Under the pieces are notes generated by a model. The model ran no database searches. It worked only from the letters and a program-made list of their open reading frames with translations, and was not told where the DNA came from. A program made the position numbers and the translations under genes. 13,967 bases of DNA from Stenotrophomonas maltophilia (GTDB taxonomy: Bacteria > Pseudomonadota > Gammaproteobacteria > Xanthomonadales > Xanthomonadaceae): the NCBI GenBank assembly GCA_002386405.1, contig DGIP01000262.1:1-13967 (forward strand), in the 5' to 3' direction. Positions 1 to 6,716 of this stretch are shown here, piece after piece (positions within the stretch are counted from its first letter, which is position 1; each line of letters opens with the position of its first letter).

Positions 1-241
1 GCTCGGCCGCGACAGCCGCCTGGATGCGGTCGGCAAAGCCCAGCGGGGCCGGCGCGCAGGCCTGCCCGCGCAGCACATCGCCCAGCACCTGCCAGCGCTC
101 CTGGCAACCAGACAGGTCCTCATCGTGTTCCAGGCGGCGCAGCAGGAACCGCGCTTCTTCCAGCGGCAACTCTCCATCGACCAGCGCGGACAGCTGCTGG
201 CGGTGGTGGGCATCGAATTTGTCAGGCATCTCGTGGCTCAT
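1..241 (-). CDS. rseA: Anti-sigma-E factor RseA, N-terminal part (cut by window edge)
   Basis: This is the first 80 residues of a protein read right to left from the ATG at 239-241; the 3' part lies outside the window. The visible part starts MSHEMPDKF and contains LSALVDGELPLEEA followed by a helix rich in Arg and Glu (FLLRRLEHDEDL). This is typical of the cytoplasmic N-terminal domain of RseA/MucA, which binds sigma-E and holds it inactive. The membrane helix and periplasmic domain expected for the family would be beyond position 1. Its ATG overlaps the rpoE TGA in an ATGA arrangement, so translation is probably coupled and the two proteins made together. A MucD/DegP-type protease gene often follows in relatives, but this cannot be checked here. 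Confidence 0.88.
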   Translation of the reverse strand, partial: MSHEMPDKFDAHHRQQLSALVDGELPLEEARFLLRRLEHDEDLSGCQERWQVLGDVLRGQACAPAPLGFADRIQAAVAAE

Positions 242-858
242 ACGCGGCTCTTCTCGCGGGTGGCGCTGCCGATATCCAGCAGCGGCCGAAGTTCAGTGTC
301 GATCGCCTCGCGGGCGCGGAAAATCCGCGACCGCACGGTGCCGATCGGGCACCCCATCTTCTGCGCGATTTCGTCGTAACTCAGGCCTTCAACCTCGCGC
401 AGGGTGATGGCCGATCTCAATTCCTCCGGCAACGCCGATACCGCCTTCATCACCGTCTGCTCCAGCTCCTGGCGCATCAACTCGCGTTCGGGCGTGTCGG
501 TGTCGCGCAGGCGGGTGCCGCTGTCGAACTGTTCGGCGTCCCCGATCTCGATGTCGTCGGTGGGCGGGCGGCGGTTGTGGGCGGCTAGATGGTTCTTGGC
601 AGTATTCACGGCGATCCGGTGCAACCAGGTATAGAACTGGGCATCGCCGCGGAAACTGCCGATCGCGCGGTAAGCGCGGACGAACGTATCCTGGGCAACG
701 TCCTGACATTCACTCCAGTCGGCGATGTAGCGCCCGATCAGCGCGATGATTCGATGCTGGTACTTGCGCACCAGTACATCGAACGCCGCACTCTCGCCGC
801 GCTGCACGCGCCGGACCAGCTCCAGGTCCAGCTCCTGTGGTGTTTCAACCTCGGCCAT
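238..858 (-). CDS. rpoE: RNA polymerase ECF sigma factor RpoE (sigma-E)
   Basis: 206-residue ECF sigma factor, close in size to E. coli RpoE (191). Region 2 lies at about residues 24-92, with the core-binding and -10-recognition segment DVAQDTFVRAYRAIGSF (53-69) and the FYTWLHRIAVNTAKN helix. Region 4 lies at about 135-190, with the helix-turn-helix LSYDEIAQKMGCPIGTVRSR (159-178). It directs transcription of envelope-stress genes when released from RseA. I chose the ATG at 856-858 because an AGGAG Shine-Dalgarno sequence at 870-874 lies 11 nt upstream. A GTG start four codons earlier (868-870) would itself overlap that site. The gene is the first of an operon with rseA. A sigma-E-type promoter just upstream suggests autoregulation. 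Confidence 0.95.
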   Translation of the reverse strand: MAEVETPQELDLELVRRVQRGESAAFDVLVRKYQHRIIALIGRYIADWSECQDVAQDTFVRAYRAIGSFRGDAQFYTWLHRIAVNTAKNHLAAHNRRPPTDDIEIGDAEQFDSGTRLRDTDTPERELMRQELEQTVMKAVSALPEELRSAITLREVEGLSYDEIAQKMGCPIGTVRSRIFRAREAIDTELRPLLDIGSATREKSRV

Positions 859-898
859 GGGGGGCCGCACTCCTGTCAGCCCAACCGACGTCGGGCAA

Positions 899-926
899 TG
901 AGACTGCCAATCCCGGGAAAAGTTCA
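899..926 (-). promoter_or_regulatory. Candidate sigma-E-type promoter of rpoE-rseA
   Basis: On the minus strand a TGAACTT -35 element (positions 926-920) is followed, after 16 bases from the GAACTT, by TCTCA (903-899). This fits the sigma-E consensus GGAACTT with TCnAA about 16 bases later, with one mismatch in each element. Transcription would start near 892 and leave a leader of about 34 nt with the AGGAG site. Autoregulation of rpoE from such a promoter is established in several gammaproteobacteria; here it is inferred from the motif alone. Confidence 0.62.
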
Positions 927-1027
927 GCGCCGATCACCGCGCGCCGTACCAGCTTTTAACCACCGTTCCGTTAAGGTTCCAGACCACGGCCATGAACCGG
1001 GTGCTCCTACCCCCCAGCTATAGGGAT

Positions 1028-1057
1028 TTGACGGGGAGGAAACAACCTCTGGATCAT
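1028..1057 (+). promoter_or_regulatory. Weak candidate sigma-70 promoter for the fadJ-type gene
   Basis: TTGACG at 1028-1033 and GATCAT at 1052-1057 are separated by 18 bases. The -35 matches five of six consensus bases and the -10 four of six. Transcription would begin near 1064, about 32 nt before the ATG at 1096. I see no clear acyl-CoA-responsive operator (FadR or PsrA type) next to it. Confidence 0.35.
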
Positions 1058-1095
1058 AGCCCCCTTCTCCATACACAACCGGATGGAACGCCTCC

Positions 1096-3159
1096 ATGCT
1101 CTCAGGCTTCGATGGGCTCCGTTTCTCACATTGGCACCCCGAGATCCGTGACGATGGTGTCGTGGTGCTCAGCCTCGACCGCCACGACAGCAGCGTCAAT
1201 GCGATGTCGCAGGACGTGCTGCTGGAACTGGGCGACCTGGTCGAACGCCTTGCGCTGGACCCGCCCAAGGCGGTGGTGGTGCAGTCGATCAAGCCAGCCG
1301 GCTTCATCGCCGGTGCGGACCTGAAGGAATTCCAGGAATTCGATCGCCGCGGCACCGTCAACGACGCCATCCGCCGTGGCCAGACCACCTACCAGAAGCT
1401 CTCCGAGCTGCCCTGCCCGACCGTGGCCGCCATCCACGGCCACTGCCTCGGCGGCGGCACCGAGCTGGCCCTGGCCTGCCGCTACCGCGTGGCCTCCAAC
1501 GATCCCTCCACCCGGATCGGCCTGCCCGAAACCCAGCTGGGCATCTTCCCGGGCTGGGGCGGCAGCGCGCGCCTGCCGCAGCTGGTCGGCGCCCCCGCCG
1601 CCATGGACATGATGCTGACCGGCCGCAACCTGTCGGCATCGGCCGCCCGCAACATCGGCCTGGTCGACAAAGTGGTCGCCCCGGCGGTGCTGCTCGATAC
1701 CGCCGTCGCACTGGGCCTGTCCGGCACCACCCGCCCGTTCAAGCAGCGCCTGACCGCCTGGGCCACCAACACCTGGCTGGCGCGCAGGCTGCTGGCCCCG
1801 CAGATGGCCAAGCAGGTCGCGCGCAAGGCCAAGAAAGACCACTACCCGGCTCCGTATGCCCTGATCAACACCTGGGCACGCACCGGTGGCAGCGGCATCC
1901 AGGCGCGCCTGGACGCCGAACGCCGCGCCGTGGTCAAGCTGGCCGGCACCCCGACCGCGCGCAACCTGATCCGCATCTTCTTCCTGACCGAGCGCCTCAA
2001 GGCACTGGGCGGCAAGGACCACGGCATCCGCCACGTGCACGTGGTCGGCGCCGGCGTGATGGGCGGCGACATCGCCGCCTGGTCGGCCTACAAGGGCTTC
2101 GAGGTCACCCTGCAGGACCGCGAACAGCGCTTCATCGACCCGGCCATCGAACGCGCCCAGGCCCTGTTCGCCAAGAAAGTGCGCGACGAGAGCAAGCGCC
2201 CCGCCGTCGCCGCCCGCCTCAAGGCCGACCTCGCCGGTGACGGCGTTGCCGTGGCCGACCTGGTGATCGAAGCCATCATCGAAGACGCCGAAGCCAAGCG
2301 TGGCCTGTACCAGACGCTCGAGCCGAAGATGAAGGCCGACGCCCTGCTCACCACCAACACCTCCTCCATCCCGCTGGTGGAACTGCGCGACCACATCCAG
2401 CGCCCTGCCCAGTTCGCCGGCCTGCACTACTTCAACCCCGTAGCCCAGATGCCGCTGGTGGAAATCATCCACCACGACGGCATGGCCCCGGAAACCGAAC
2501 GCCGCCTCGCCTCGTTCTGCAAGGCGCTGGGCAAGTTCCCGGTGCCCGTCGCCGGCACCCCCGGCTTCCTGGTCAACCGCGTCCTGTTCCCGTACATGCT
2601 CGAAGCCGCCACCGCCTACGCCGAAGGCGTGCCCGGCCCGGTCATCGACAAGGCCGCCGTCAAGTTCGGCATGCCGATGGGCCCGATCGAACTGCTCGAC
2701 ACCGTCGGCCTGGACGTCGCCGCCGGCGTCGGCAAGGAACTGGCCCCGTTCCTGGGCCTGCAGATCCCCGCTGCCCTGCAGACCGTTGAACCGGGCAAGC
2801 GCGGCAAGAAGGATGGCCAGGGTATCTACAAGTGGGACAACGGCCGCGCCCAGAAGCCGGACGTGCCCGCCAACTACCAGGCCCCGGCCGATCTTGAGGA
2901 CCGCCTGATCCTGCCCCTGCTCAACGAAGCCGTCGCCTGCCTGCACGAAGGCGTGGTGGCCGATGCCGACCTGCTCGACGCCGGCGTCATCTTCGGCACC
3001 GGCTTCGCCCCGTTCCGCGGCGGCCCGATCCAGCACATCCGCGCCACCGGCGCCGACGCACTGGTGGAACGCCTCAAGGCCCTGCAGCACCGCTACGGCG
3101 ACCGCTTCGCCCCGCGCCCGGGCTGGGACGCGGCGGTGCTGCGTGAACCGGTGATTTAA
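1096..3159 (+). CDS. FadB/FadJ-type bifunctional enoyl-CoA hydratase / 3-hydroxyacyl-CoA dehydrogenase
   Basis: 687-residue multifunctional beta-oxidation enzyme, slightly shorter than E. coli FadJ (714) and FadB (729). The N-terminal crotonase domain (about 20-195) has the CoA-binding GFIAGADLKEF (69-79) and the two hydratase glutamates, E123 in GGGTEL and E145 in GLPETQ. The NAD-binding Rossmann fold starts at VVGAGVMGG (316-324). It continues through TTNTSS (419-424), then GLHYFNPV with the expected catalytic His (H444) and a following Glu (E456), and FLVNR (N494). Two C-terminal dehydrogenase repeats follow, one with GMPMGPIELLD (525-535) and one with GTGFAPFRGGP (634-643). It converts 2-enoyl-CoA to 3-hydroxyacyl- and then 3-ketoacyl-CoA in the cytosol. 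No thiolase (FadA/FadI) gene is adjacent, unlike E. coli fadBA. The start follows a weak GGATGGA site at 1081-1087. It ends at a strong terminator. FadB versus FadJ cannot be decided from this window. Confidence 0.93.
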   Translation: MLSGFDGLRFSHWHPEIRDDGVVVLSLDRHDSSVNAMSQDVLLELGDLVERLALDPPKAVVVQSIKPAGFIAGADLKEFQEFDRRGTVNDAIRRGQTTYQKLSELPCPTVAAIHGHCLGGGTELALACRYRVASNDPSTRIGLPETQLGIFPGWGGSARLPQLVGAPAAMDMMLTGRNLSASAARNIGLVDKVVAPAVLLDTAVALGLSGTTRPFKQRLTAWATNTWLARRLLAPQMAKQVARKAKKDHYPAPYALINTWARTGGSGIQARLDAERRAVVKLAGTPTARNLIRIFFLTERLKALGGKDHGIRHVHVVGAGVMGGDIAAWSAYKGFEVTLQDREQRFIDPAIERAQALFAKKVRDESKRPAVAARLKADLAGDGVAVADLVIEAIIEDAEAKRGLYQTLEPKMKADALLTTNTSSIPLVELRDHIQRPAQFAGLHYFNPVAQMPLVEIIHHDGMAPETERRLASFCKALGKFPVPVAGTPGFLVNRVLFPYMLEAATAYAEGVPGPVIDKAAVKFGMPMGPIELLDTVGLDVAAGVGKELAPFLGLQIPAALQTVEPGKRGKKDGQGIYKWDNGRAQKPDVPANYQAPADLEDRLILPLLNEAVACLHEGVVADADLLDAGVIFGTGFAPFRGGPIQHIRATGADALVERLKALQHRYGDRFAPRPGWDAAVLREPVI

Positions 3160-3180
3160 CAATCGATTGATAGAAGCGGA

Positions 3181-3210
3181 AACGCCACCGAAAGGTGGCG
3201 TTTTTGTTTT
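3181..3210 (+). terminator. Intrinsic terminator of the fadJ-type gene
   Basis: A 9-bp perfect stem AACGCCACC / GGTGGCGTT (3181-3189 and 3194-3202) encloses a GAAA tetraloop. A T-rich run, continuous with the stem end, extends to 3210. It lies 22 nt after the stop codon. This is a textbook Rho-independent terminator. Confidence 0.93.
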
Positions 3211-3246
3211 GCATTGCTTTCCTTTGGCCACCAGCCAATCGTCGAT

Positions 3247-3352
3247 GGGTCGGCGGGGGTGGGTTTGCGGGGGTGTGAGCCGCATGGATGCGGCGACCAA
3301 GCCCCCATGGATGGGTTTACGGCGCCCCCCGCAAACCCACCCCCGCCGGCCC
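3247..3352 (+). repeat. Structured intergenic repeat, copy 1 (forward)
   Basis: Two 26-base arms (3247-3272 and 3327-3352) are reverse complements apart from one position, T3250 opposite G3349, which is a G-U wobble if transcribed rightwards. Between them lie two small hairpins that both present a TGGA loop: GCCGCA / TGCGGC (3279-3294) and CCCA / TGGG (3304-3315). As RNA this is a long stalk ending in a three-way junction. A second copy lies at 9308-9415 in the opposite orientation. Weaker similarity between copies continues outside the arms, with CAGCCA on the left and CGCAGA on the right, so the full unit may be nearer 150 bp. It contains no coding sequence and no transposase. Confidence 0.85.
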
Positions 3353-3442
3353 AAGCCTGGGACATCCGCAGACCAAGGCAGTTCGCGTAGTGCAGGAACA
3401 CGCGGGAAGGCAATCGCAAACGAAACAACCTGTTACCCGAAC

Positions 3443-3462
3443 GGGCCATGCAGCGGCCCTAC
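3443..3462 (-). repeat. Possible degenerate GTAG-headed REP hairpin
   Basis: On the minus strand GTAG (3462-3459) leads directly into a GGGCC / GGCCC stem (3455-3459 and 3443-3447) with a 7-base loop. It resembles the SMAG/REP class, but the stem is short and shares a base with the GTAG. It may be a decayed copy or chance. Confidence 0.3.
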
Positions 3463-3508
3463 CCGCATGCCATCCTTTCGGCCTGTCCCCGCCAGCGAGA
3501 AAGCCCGC

Positions 3509-4372
3509 ATGACGACCATCATCGCCCCGCGTGTCCATGACATCGGCGGTCTCGAAGTCCGCCGCGCCGTGCCCAGCATCCAGGCGCGCAGCGTCGGCCC
3601 GTTCGTGTTCGTCGACCAGATGGGGCCCGCCGTCATGGGCGCCGGCGCCGGCATCGACGTCCGCCCGCACCCGCACATCGGCCTGGCCACCGTCACCTTC
3701 CTCTGGTCCGGCGCCATCGGCCACCGCGACACCCTCGGCTCCGACCAGGTGATCCGCCCCGGCGACGTCAACTGGATGACCGCCGGCCGCGGCATCGCCC
3801 ACTCCGAACGGACCCCGCCGGTCGAACGCGAACACGACCACCCCATCCACGGCATGCAGACCTGGGTTGCCCTGCCGAAAAGCTTCGAAGAAACCGACCC
3901 CGCCTTCTACCACCACGCCGCCGCCACCCTGCCCCAGCAGAAGCGCAACGGCGCCTGGCTGCGCGTCATCGCCGGCCGCGCCTACGGCGAAGAGTCCCCG
4001 GTCAAAGTGTTTGCCGACACCCTCAACGTCGCCATCGACCTCGACCCCGGTGCCGAACTCGACCTCGATACCGGCCACGTCGAACGCGCCCTCTACATCC
4101 TTGAAGGTGACGCCCAGCTCGACGGCGTCGACCTGCCCGCCCAGCACCTGATCATTCCCGAAGCCGGCGCCCGTGGCCGGTTGCGCGCCAAGACCGCGTT
4201 GAAGGCCATGCTGCTCGGTGGTGAACCGCTGGACGGACCGCGCCACCTCTGGTGGAACTTCGTCTCCAGCTCCAAGGAACGCATCGAGCAGGCCAAGCAT
4301 GATTGGGAATCGGGGGCTTTCGGCAGTATTCCCGGCGACGACAAGGAATTCATTCCACTGCCGGAGCGCTGA
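3509..4372 (+). CDS. Pirin family protein
   Basis: 287-residue bicupin of the pirin family. The N-terminal cupin carries the metal site: H54 and H56 in RPHPHIGL, then H98 and E100 in AGRGIAHSE. These correspond to the His-His-His-Glu set of human pirin and E. coli YhhW. The C-terminal cupin (about 160-270) includes ERALYILEGDAQLDG and lacks obvious metal ligands, as is normal. Bacterial pirins have been linked to quercetinase activity and to metabolic or redox regulation; the substrate here is unknown. I chose the ATG at 3509 because the conserved N-terminus (APRVHDIGGLEVRRAVPS) begins there. The in-frame upstream stretch crosses the terminator and the repeat, so it cannot be coding. Only a weak GAGA site precedes it. 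It lies 65 bp upstream of aqpZ and may be cotranscribed with it. Confidence 0.92.
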   Translation: MTTIIAPRVHDIGGLEVRRAVPSIQARSVGPFVFVDQMGPAVMGAGAGIDVRPHPHIGLATVTFLWSGAIGHRDTLGSDQVIRPGDVNWMTAGRGIAHSERTPPVEREHDHPIHGMQTWVALPKSFEETDPAFYHHAAATLPQQKRNGAWLRVIAGRAYGEESPVKVFADTLNVAIDLDPGAELDLDTGHVERALYILEGDAQLDGVDLPAQHLIIPEAGARGRLRAKTALKAMLLGGEPLDGPRHLWWNFVSSSKERIEQAKHDWESGAFGSIPGDDKEFIPLPER

Positions 4373-4381
4373 CCGCGCACC

Positions 4382-4396
4382 ATCACGCCCCGTGAT
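4382..4396. other. Small hairpin between pirin and aqpZ
   Basis: ATCACG and CGTGAT (6-bp arms) flank a CCC loop just after the pirin stop. No T-run follows, so it is not a good terminator. It could be an mRNA-stabilising hairpin, an operator half-site pair, or chance. Confidence 0.25.
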
Positions 4397-4437
4397 TTCC
4401 ACCGTGCATTCCCCTTGGATTCTCGTGGAGATCACCA

Positions 4438-5166
4438 ATGAGCATGGGCAAGCGTCTGGCCGCCGAATTCCTCGGCACTTTCTGGCTGGTTCTCGGCGGC
4501 TGTGGCAGCGCCGTCCTCGCCGCCAAGTTCGGCGGTGACGGCAACCCGCTGGGCATCGGCTTCCTTGGCGTCGCACTGGCCTTCGGCCTGACCGTACTGA
4601 CCGGCGCCTACGCGTTCGGCCATATATCCGGCGCCCACTTCAACCCCGCCGTCAGCGTCGGCCTGTGGGTCGGCGGCCGTTTCCCCGCGCGCGACCTGCT
4701 GCCCTACATCGTCGCCCAGGTGCTGGGCGGCCTGCTCGCCGGCTTCATCCTGCTGCAGATCGCCTCCGGCGCACCCGGCTTCCAGATCGACGGCAGCCAG
4801 GCCGGTGCCTTCGCCAGCAACGGCTACGGCGCGTTGTCGCCCGGCGGCTACAGCGTTGCCGCCGCGTTCCTGTGCGAAGTGGTGCTCACCGCCCTGTTCC
4901 TGATCGTCATCATGGGCGCCACCCACGGCCGCGCCCCGGCCGGCTTCGCCCCGATCGCCATCGGCCTGGCCCTGACCCTGATCCACCTGATCAGCATCCC
5001 GGTCACCAACACCTCCGTGAACCCGGCGCGCTCCACCGCCGTGGCCGTGTTCGCCGGCAGCGGCGCGCTCGGCCAGCTGTGGCTGTTCTGGCTGGCCCCG
5101 CTGCTGGGCGGCATGATCGGCGGCATCGCCTACAAGTGGATCGGGGCGGACACGCCACCTCGCTAA
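4438..5166 (+). CDS. aqpZ: Aquaporin Z, water channel
   Basis: 242-residue inner-membrane MIP-family channel, near E. coli AqpZ in length (231). Both half-helix signatures are present: HFNPAV (NPA at 69-71) and TSVNPARS (NPA at 195-197). The aromatic/arginine filter reads F49, H183, T192 and R198, the water-selective AqpZ pattern rather than the glycerol-facilitator one. Six membrane helices can be followed, from [15 protein letters not shown] near the N-terminus to [15 protein letters not shown] near 215-229. The segment [18 protein letters not shown] is especially close to AqpZ. The start has a GTGGAG site at 4425-4430, 7 nt upstream; a second ATG two codons later is less well placed. It mediates rapid osmotic water flux. 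No terminator is seen after it. Confidence 0.96.
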   Translation: MSMGKRLAAEFLGTFWLVLGGCGSAVLAAKFGGDGNPLGIGFLGVALAFGLTVLTGAYAFGHISGAHFNPAVSVGLWVGGRFPARDLLPYIVAQVLGGLLAGFILLQIASGAPGFQIDGSQAGAFASNGYGALSPGGYSVAAAFLCEVVLTALFLIVIMGATHGRAPAGFAPIAIGLALTLIHLISIPVTNTSVNPARSTAVAVFAGSGALGQLWLFWLAPLLGGMIGGIAYKWIGADTPPR

Positions 5167-5195
5167 CCGGATTCAGATTCATTTGAAACGGTTAT

Positions 5196-5224
5196 TTGAA
5201 GATCCGGTCACATTCCGTTAAGGT
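5196..5224 (+). promoter_or_regulatory. Tentative sigma-70 promoter for the exported protein
   Basis: TTGAAG at 5196-5201 and TAAGGT at 5219-5224 are 17 bases apart. The spacing is ideal, but the -10 is poor (three of six). It is worth noting only because the implied start near 5231 would place the foldable leader at 5236-5316 entirely inside the transcript. Confidence 0.3.
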
Positions 5225-5235
5225 CGAAATCACCA

Positions 5236-5316
5236 GACCGTCACCTGACGGGTCCTTCCGGTTCGCGCATGGGGCATGCGCAGCACATCGGCCAGGGAAC
5301 GCTTGGCCACCGGAAG
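5236..5316 (+). promoter_or_regulatory. Structured 5' leader: hairpin plus three-way junction
   Basis: Four helices nest without conflict. First is a hairpin, GACCGTC with GACGGGTC (5236-5242 and 5247-5254, one bulged G). Then an outer stem CTTCCGG / CCGGAAG (5255-5261 and 5310-5316) encloses two hairpins: GCGCATG / CATGCGC (5265-5271 and 5275-5281, 3-base loop) and GGCCA / TGGCC (5290-5294 and 5304-5308, 9-base loop). The structure ends 46 nt before the start codon at 5362. It matches no riboswitch class I know. GC-rich DNA folds readily, so a role is unproven. Confidence 0.45.
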
Positions 5317-5361
5317 CGCCCGCAGGGGACGGCACGGCTACTTGCACACTTGGGGGAACGC

Positions 5362-5823
5362 ATGAAGATCCTGCACGCCTTGATATTCCTTGGGCTGTCA
5401 CTGACCGCCGGCATCGCTTCGGCGCAATCGGCCGCCAAATGCCCGGCCCTGCCAGAATCCAGCGGCCTGCAGTGGCAGGAACAGTCCGAGGCCACCTACG
5501 TGCTCTGCAAGGCCACTGCGGCAGACGGGCGCGAGGTCATGACCATGATGCTCACCGGGCGCGACCCGGATATTCCGCTCGCGCGTCCGCTGCGCCAGGA
5601 AAAGGGCACCTTCGCCGGTGAGTCGCTGTACTGGTACCAGCCCGACCTGGGCGGACAGCAGCCGCCGGGGTATGCCACCCGCCGCATGACCGTGGTCAAG
5701 TTCGACAAGAACCGCTACGCGCAGATTTCGCTGTATCCCAGCGACGCCAGCGAACTGCGCACGCTGCAGTCGTTGTCGCAGGGCATGAACCTCAATCCGT
5801 CGGCGGTCGCCGCGGAGCGATGA
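5362..5823 (+). CDS. Small exported protein of unknown function
   Basis: I do not recognise this 153-residue protein. The N-terminus is a clear Sec signal peptide: positively charged MK, hydrophobic ILHALIFLGLSLTAGI, then ASA with cleavage expected after residue 21, giving a mature protein of about 132 residues in the periplasm or beyond. The mature part has two cysteines (C27 and C49) that could form a disulfide. It also has an aromatic cluster SLYWYQP and a basic stretch RRMTVVKFDKNRYAQISLYP suggestive of beta strands. No lipobox, membrane helix or catalytic motif is visible. I chose the ATG at 5362 for the signal peptide and the GGGGGA Shine-Dalgarno sequence at 5352-5357. An in-frame ATG at 5269 would put about 31 unlikely residues in front, inside the foldable leader. 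It probably has its own promoter. It converges with the second pirin gene. Confidence 0.82.
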   Translation: MKILHALIFLGLSLTAGIASAQSAAKCPALPESSGLQWQEQSEATYVLCKATAADGREVMTMMLTGRDPDIPLARPLRQEKGTFAGESLYWYQPDLGGQQPPGYATRRMTVVKFDKNRYAQISLYPSDASELRTLQSLSQGMNLNPSAVAAER

Positions 5824-5827
5824 AACC

Positions 5828-5859
5828 CACGGAGATGCGCGATATCACGCATCTCCGTG
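5828..5859. terminator. Bidirectional hairpin between convergent genes
   Basis: A perfect 12-bp stem CACGGAGATGCG / CGCATCTCCGTG (5828-5839 and 5848-5859) encloses an 8-base loop with the palindrome GATATC. It starts five bases after one stop codon and ends five bases before the other. T-runs are short on both sides, so it may act as an mRNA 3'-end stabiliser or a weak shared terminator. Confidence 0.75.
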
Positions 5860-5864
5860 CCTTG

Positions 5865-6716
5865 TCAGAAGCGGCCTTCCTGGAAATCCACGAAGGCCTG
5901 CATCAGTTCCTGCTTGGTGTTCATCACGAACGGGCCATGGCGCATGACCGGCTCACGCAGCGGCCGGCCAGCGACCAGGATCAACCGCGCACCACCGGCG
6001 CCTGCGCGCAGCTGCAGCAGTTCGCCGCCGCCGAGCACCGCCATTTCCTGGCGGTCAACCGGGCGCGCGTCGTCGCCCTCGCCAATGCTCAGCCCGCCTT
6101 CGAACACGTAGGCGAACGCGTTGTGCCCTTCCGGCAGCACGTAGTCCCACGCAGTGCCTGCGTCCAGCTGCACGTCCAGGTACAGGGGATCGGTGGCCGG
6201 CTGCACGATCGGGCCGACCGTGTCGCCCACCTGCCCTGCGATCACCTTGACCTGCACGCCCGGCGCCGGCTGCGCCAGCGGAATGCGGTCGGGCGCGAAC
6301 TCCTGGTACTTCGGGTCGGTCATCTTGTCGCGCGCCGGCAGGTTCACCCACAGCTGGAAGCCGCGCATCTGCCCCGATTCCTGCTCGGGCATTTCCGAAT
6401 GCACCAGGCCACGGCCGGCGGTCATCCACTGCACGCTGCCCGGGGTAAGCAGGCCTTCGTTGCCGTGGTTGTCCTTGTGCCGCATGCGCCCATCGAGCAT
6501 GTAGGTCACGGTCTCGAAGCCACGATGCGGGTGGCTGGGGAAGCCGGCGATGTAGTCCTCGGCGCGGTCGGTGCCGAATTCATCCAGCAGCAGGAACGGG
6601 TCCAGGTCGGGCAGCGAGGGGCCACCGATCACCCGGGTCAGGCGCACGCCGGCGCCGTCGGAGGTGGCCATGCCACGGATGGTGCGCGCCACGCGCACCG
6701 GGGTTGGGCTGCTCAT
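5865..6716 (-). CDS. Pirin family protein, second paralogue
   Basis: 283-residue bicupin. The pirin metal residues are H62 and H64 in FPSHPHRGFETVTYMLDG, then H106 and E108 in TAGRGLVHSEMP. The opening segment GPSLPDLDPFLLLDEFG and the end RHGPFVMNTKQELMQAFVDFQ are the classic pirin/YhhW termini, so this protein is closer to characterised pirins than the one at 3509. The two share the fold and metal site but differ throughout elsewhere, so they are ancient paralogues rather than a recent duplication. Quercetin 2,3-dioxygenase activity is known for some family members; the substrate here is unknown. The ATG at 6714-6716 is preceded by a GGAG site 5 nt away. It is divergent from cstA. Confidence 0.94.
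   Translation of the reverse strand: MSSPTPVRVARTIRGMATSDGAGVRLTRVIGGPSLPDLDPFLLLDEFGTDRAEDYIAGFPSHPHRGFETVTYMLDGRMRHKDNHGNEGLLTPGSVQWMTAGRGLVHSEMPEQESGQMRGFQLWVNLPARDKMTDPKYQEFAPDRIPLAQPAPGVQVKVIAGQVGDTVGPIVQPATDPLYLDVQLDAGTAWDYVLPEGHNAFAYVFEGGLSIGEGDDARPVDRQEMAVLGGGELLQLRAGAGGARLILVAGRPLREPVMRHGPFVMNTKQELMQAFVDFQEGRF

Larger units (their letters stand above)
3160..3508. other. 349-bp intergenic region: terminator, structured repeat, possible REP
   Basis: No gene is supported here. In order it holds the fadJ-type gene's terminator (3181-3210), the ~106-bp dyad repeat (3247-3352), and about 155 bases before the pirin start. The last part contains a possible GTAG-headed hairpin on the minus strand (3443-3462) but no convincing -35/-10 pair. 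The promoter of the pirin gene is therefore unassigned. Confidence 0.7.

Noticed and set aside
868..870. GTG as the rpoE start, four codons upstream of the ATG
   Set aside because: It overlaps the only Shine-Dalgarno sequence, leaving no spacing. The ATG at 856-858 is well placed.
985..1013. Minus-strand GTAGGAGC followed by a possible stem, like a REP of the Pseudomonas/Lysobacter style
   Set aside because: The pairing after GTAGGAGC is broken by bulges and no symmetric stem forms, so it does not qualify as a REP.
1126..3354. Very long open frame (742 codons) antisense to the fadJ-type gene
   Set aside because: The sense strand has every catalytic motif of the FadB/FadJ family. The antisense translation is low-complexity Gly/Ala/Asp/Val/His sequence that crosses the terminator, as expected for a shadow in GC-rich DNA.
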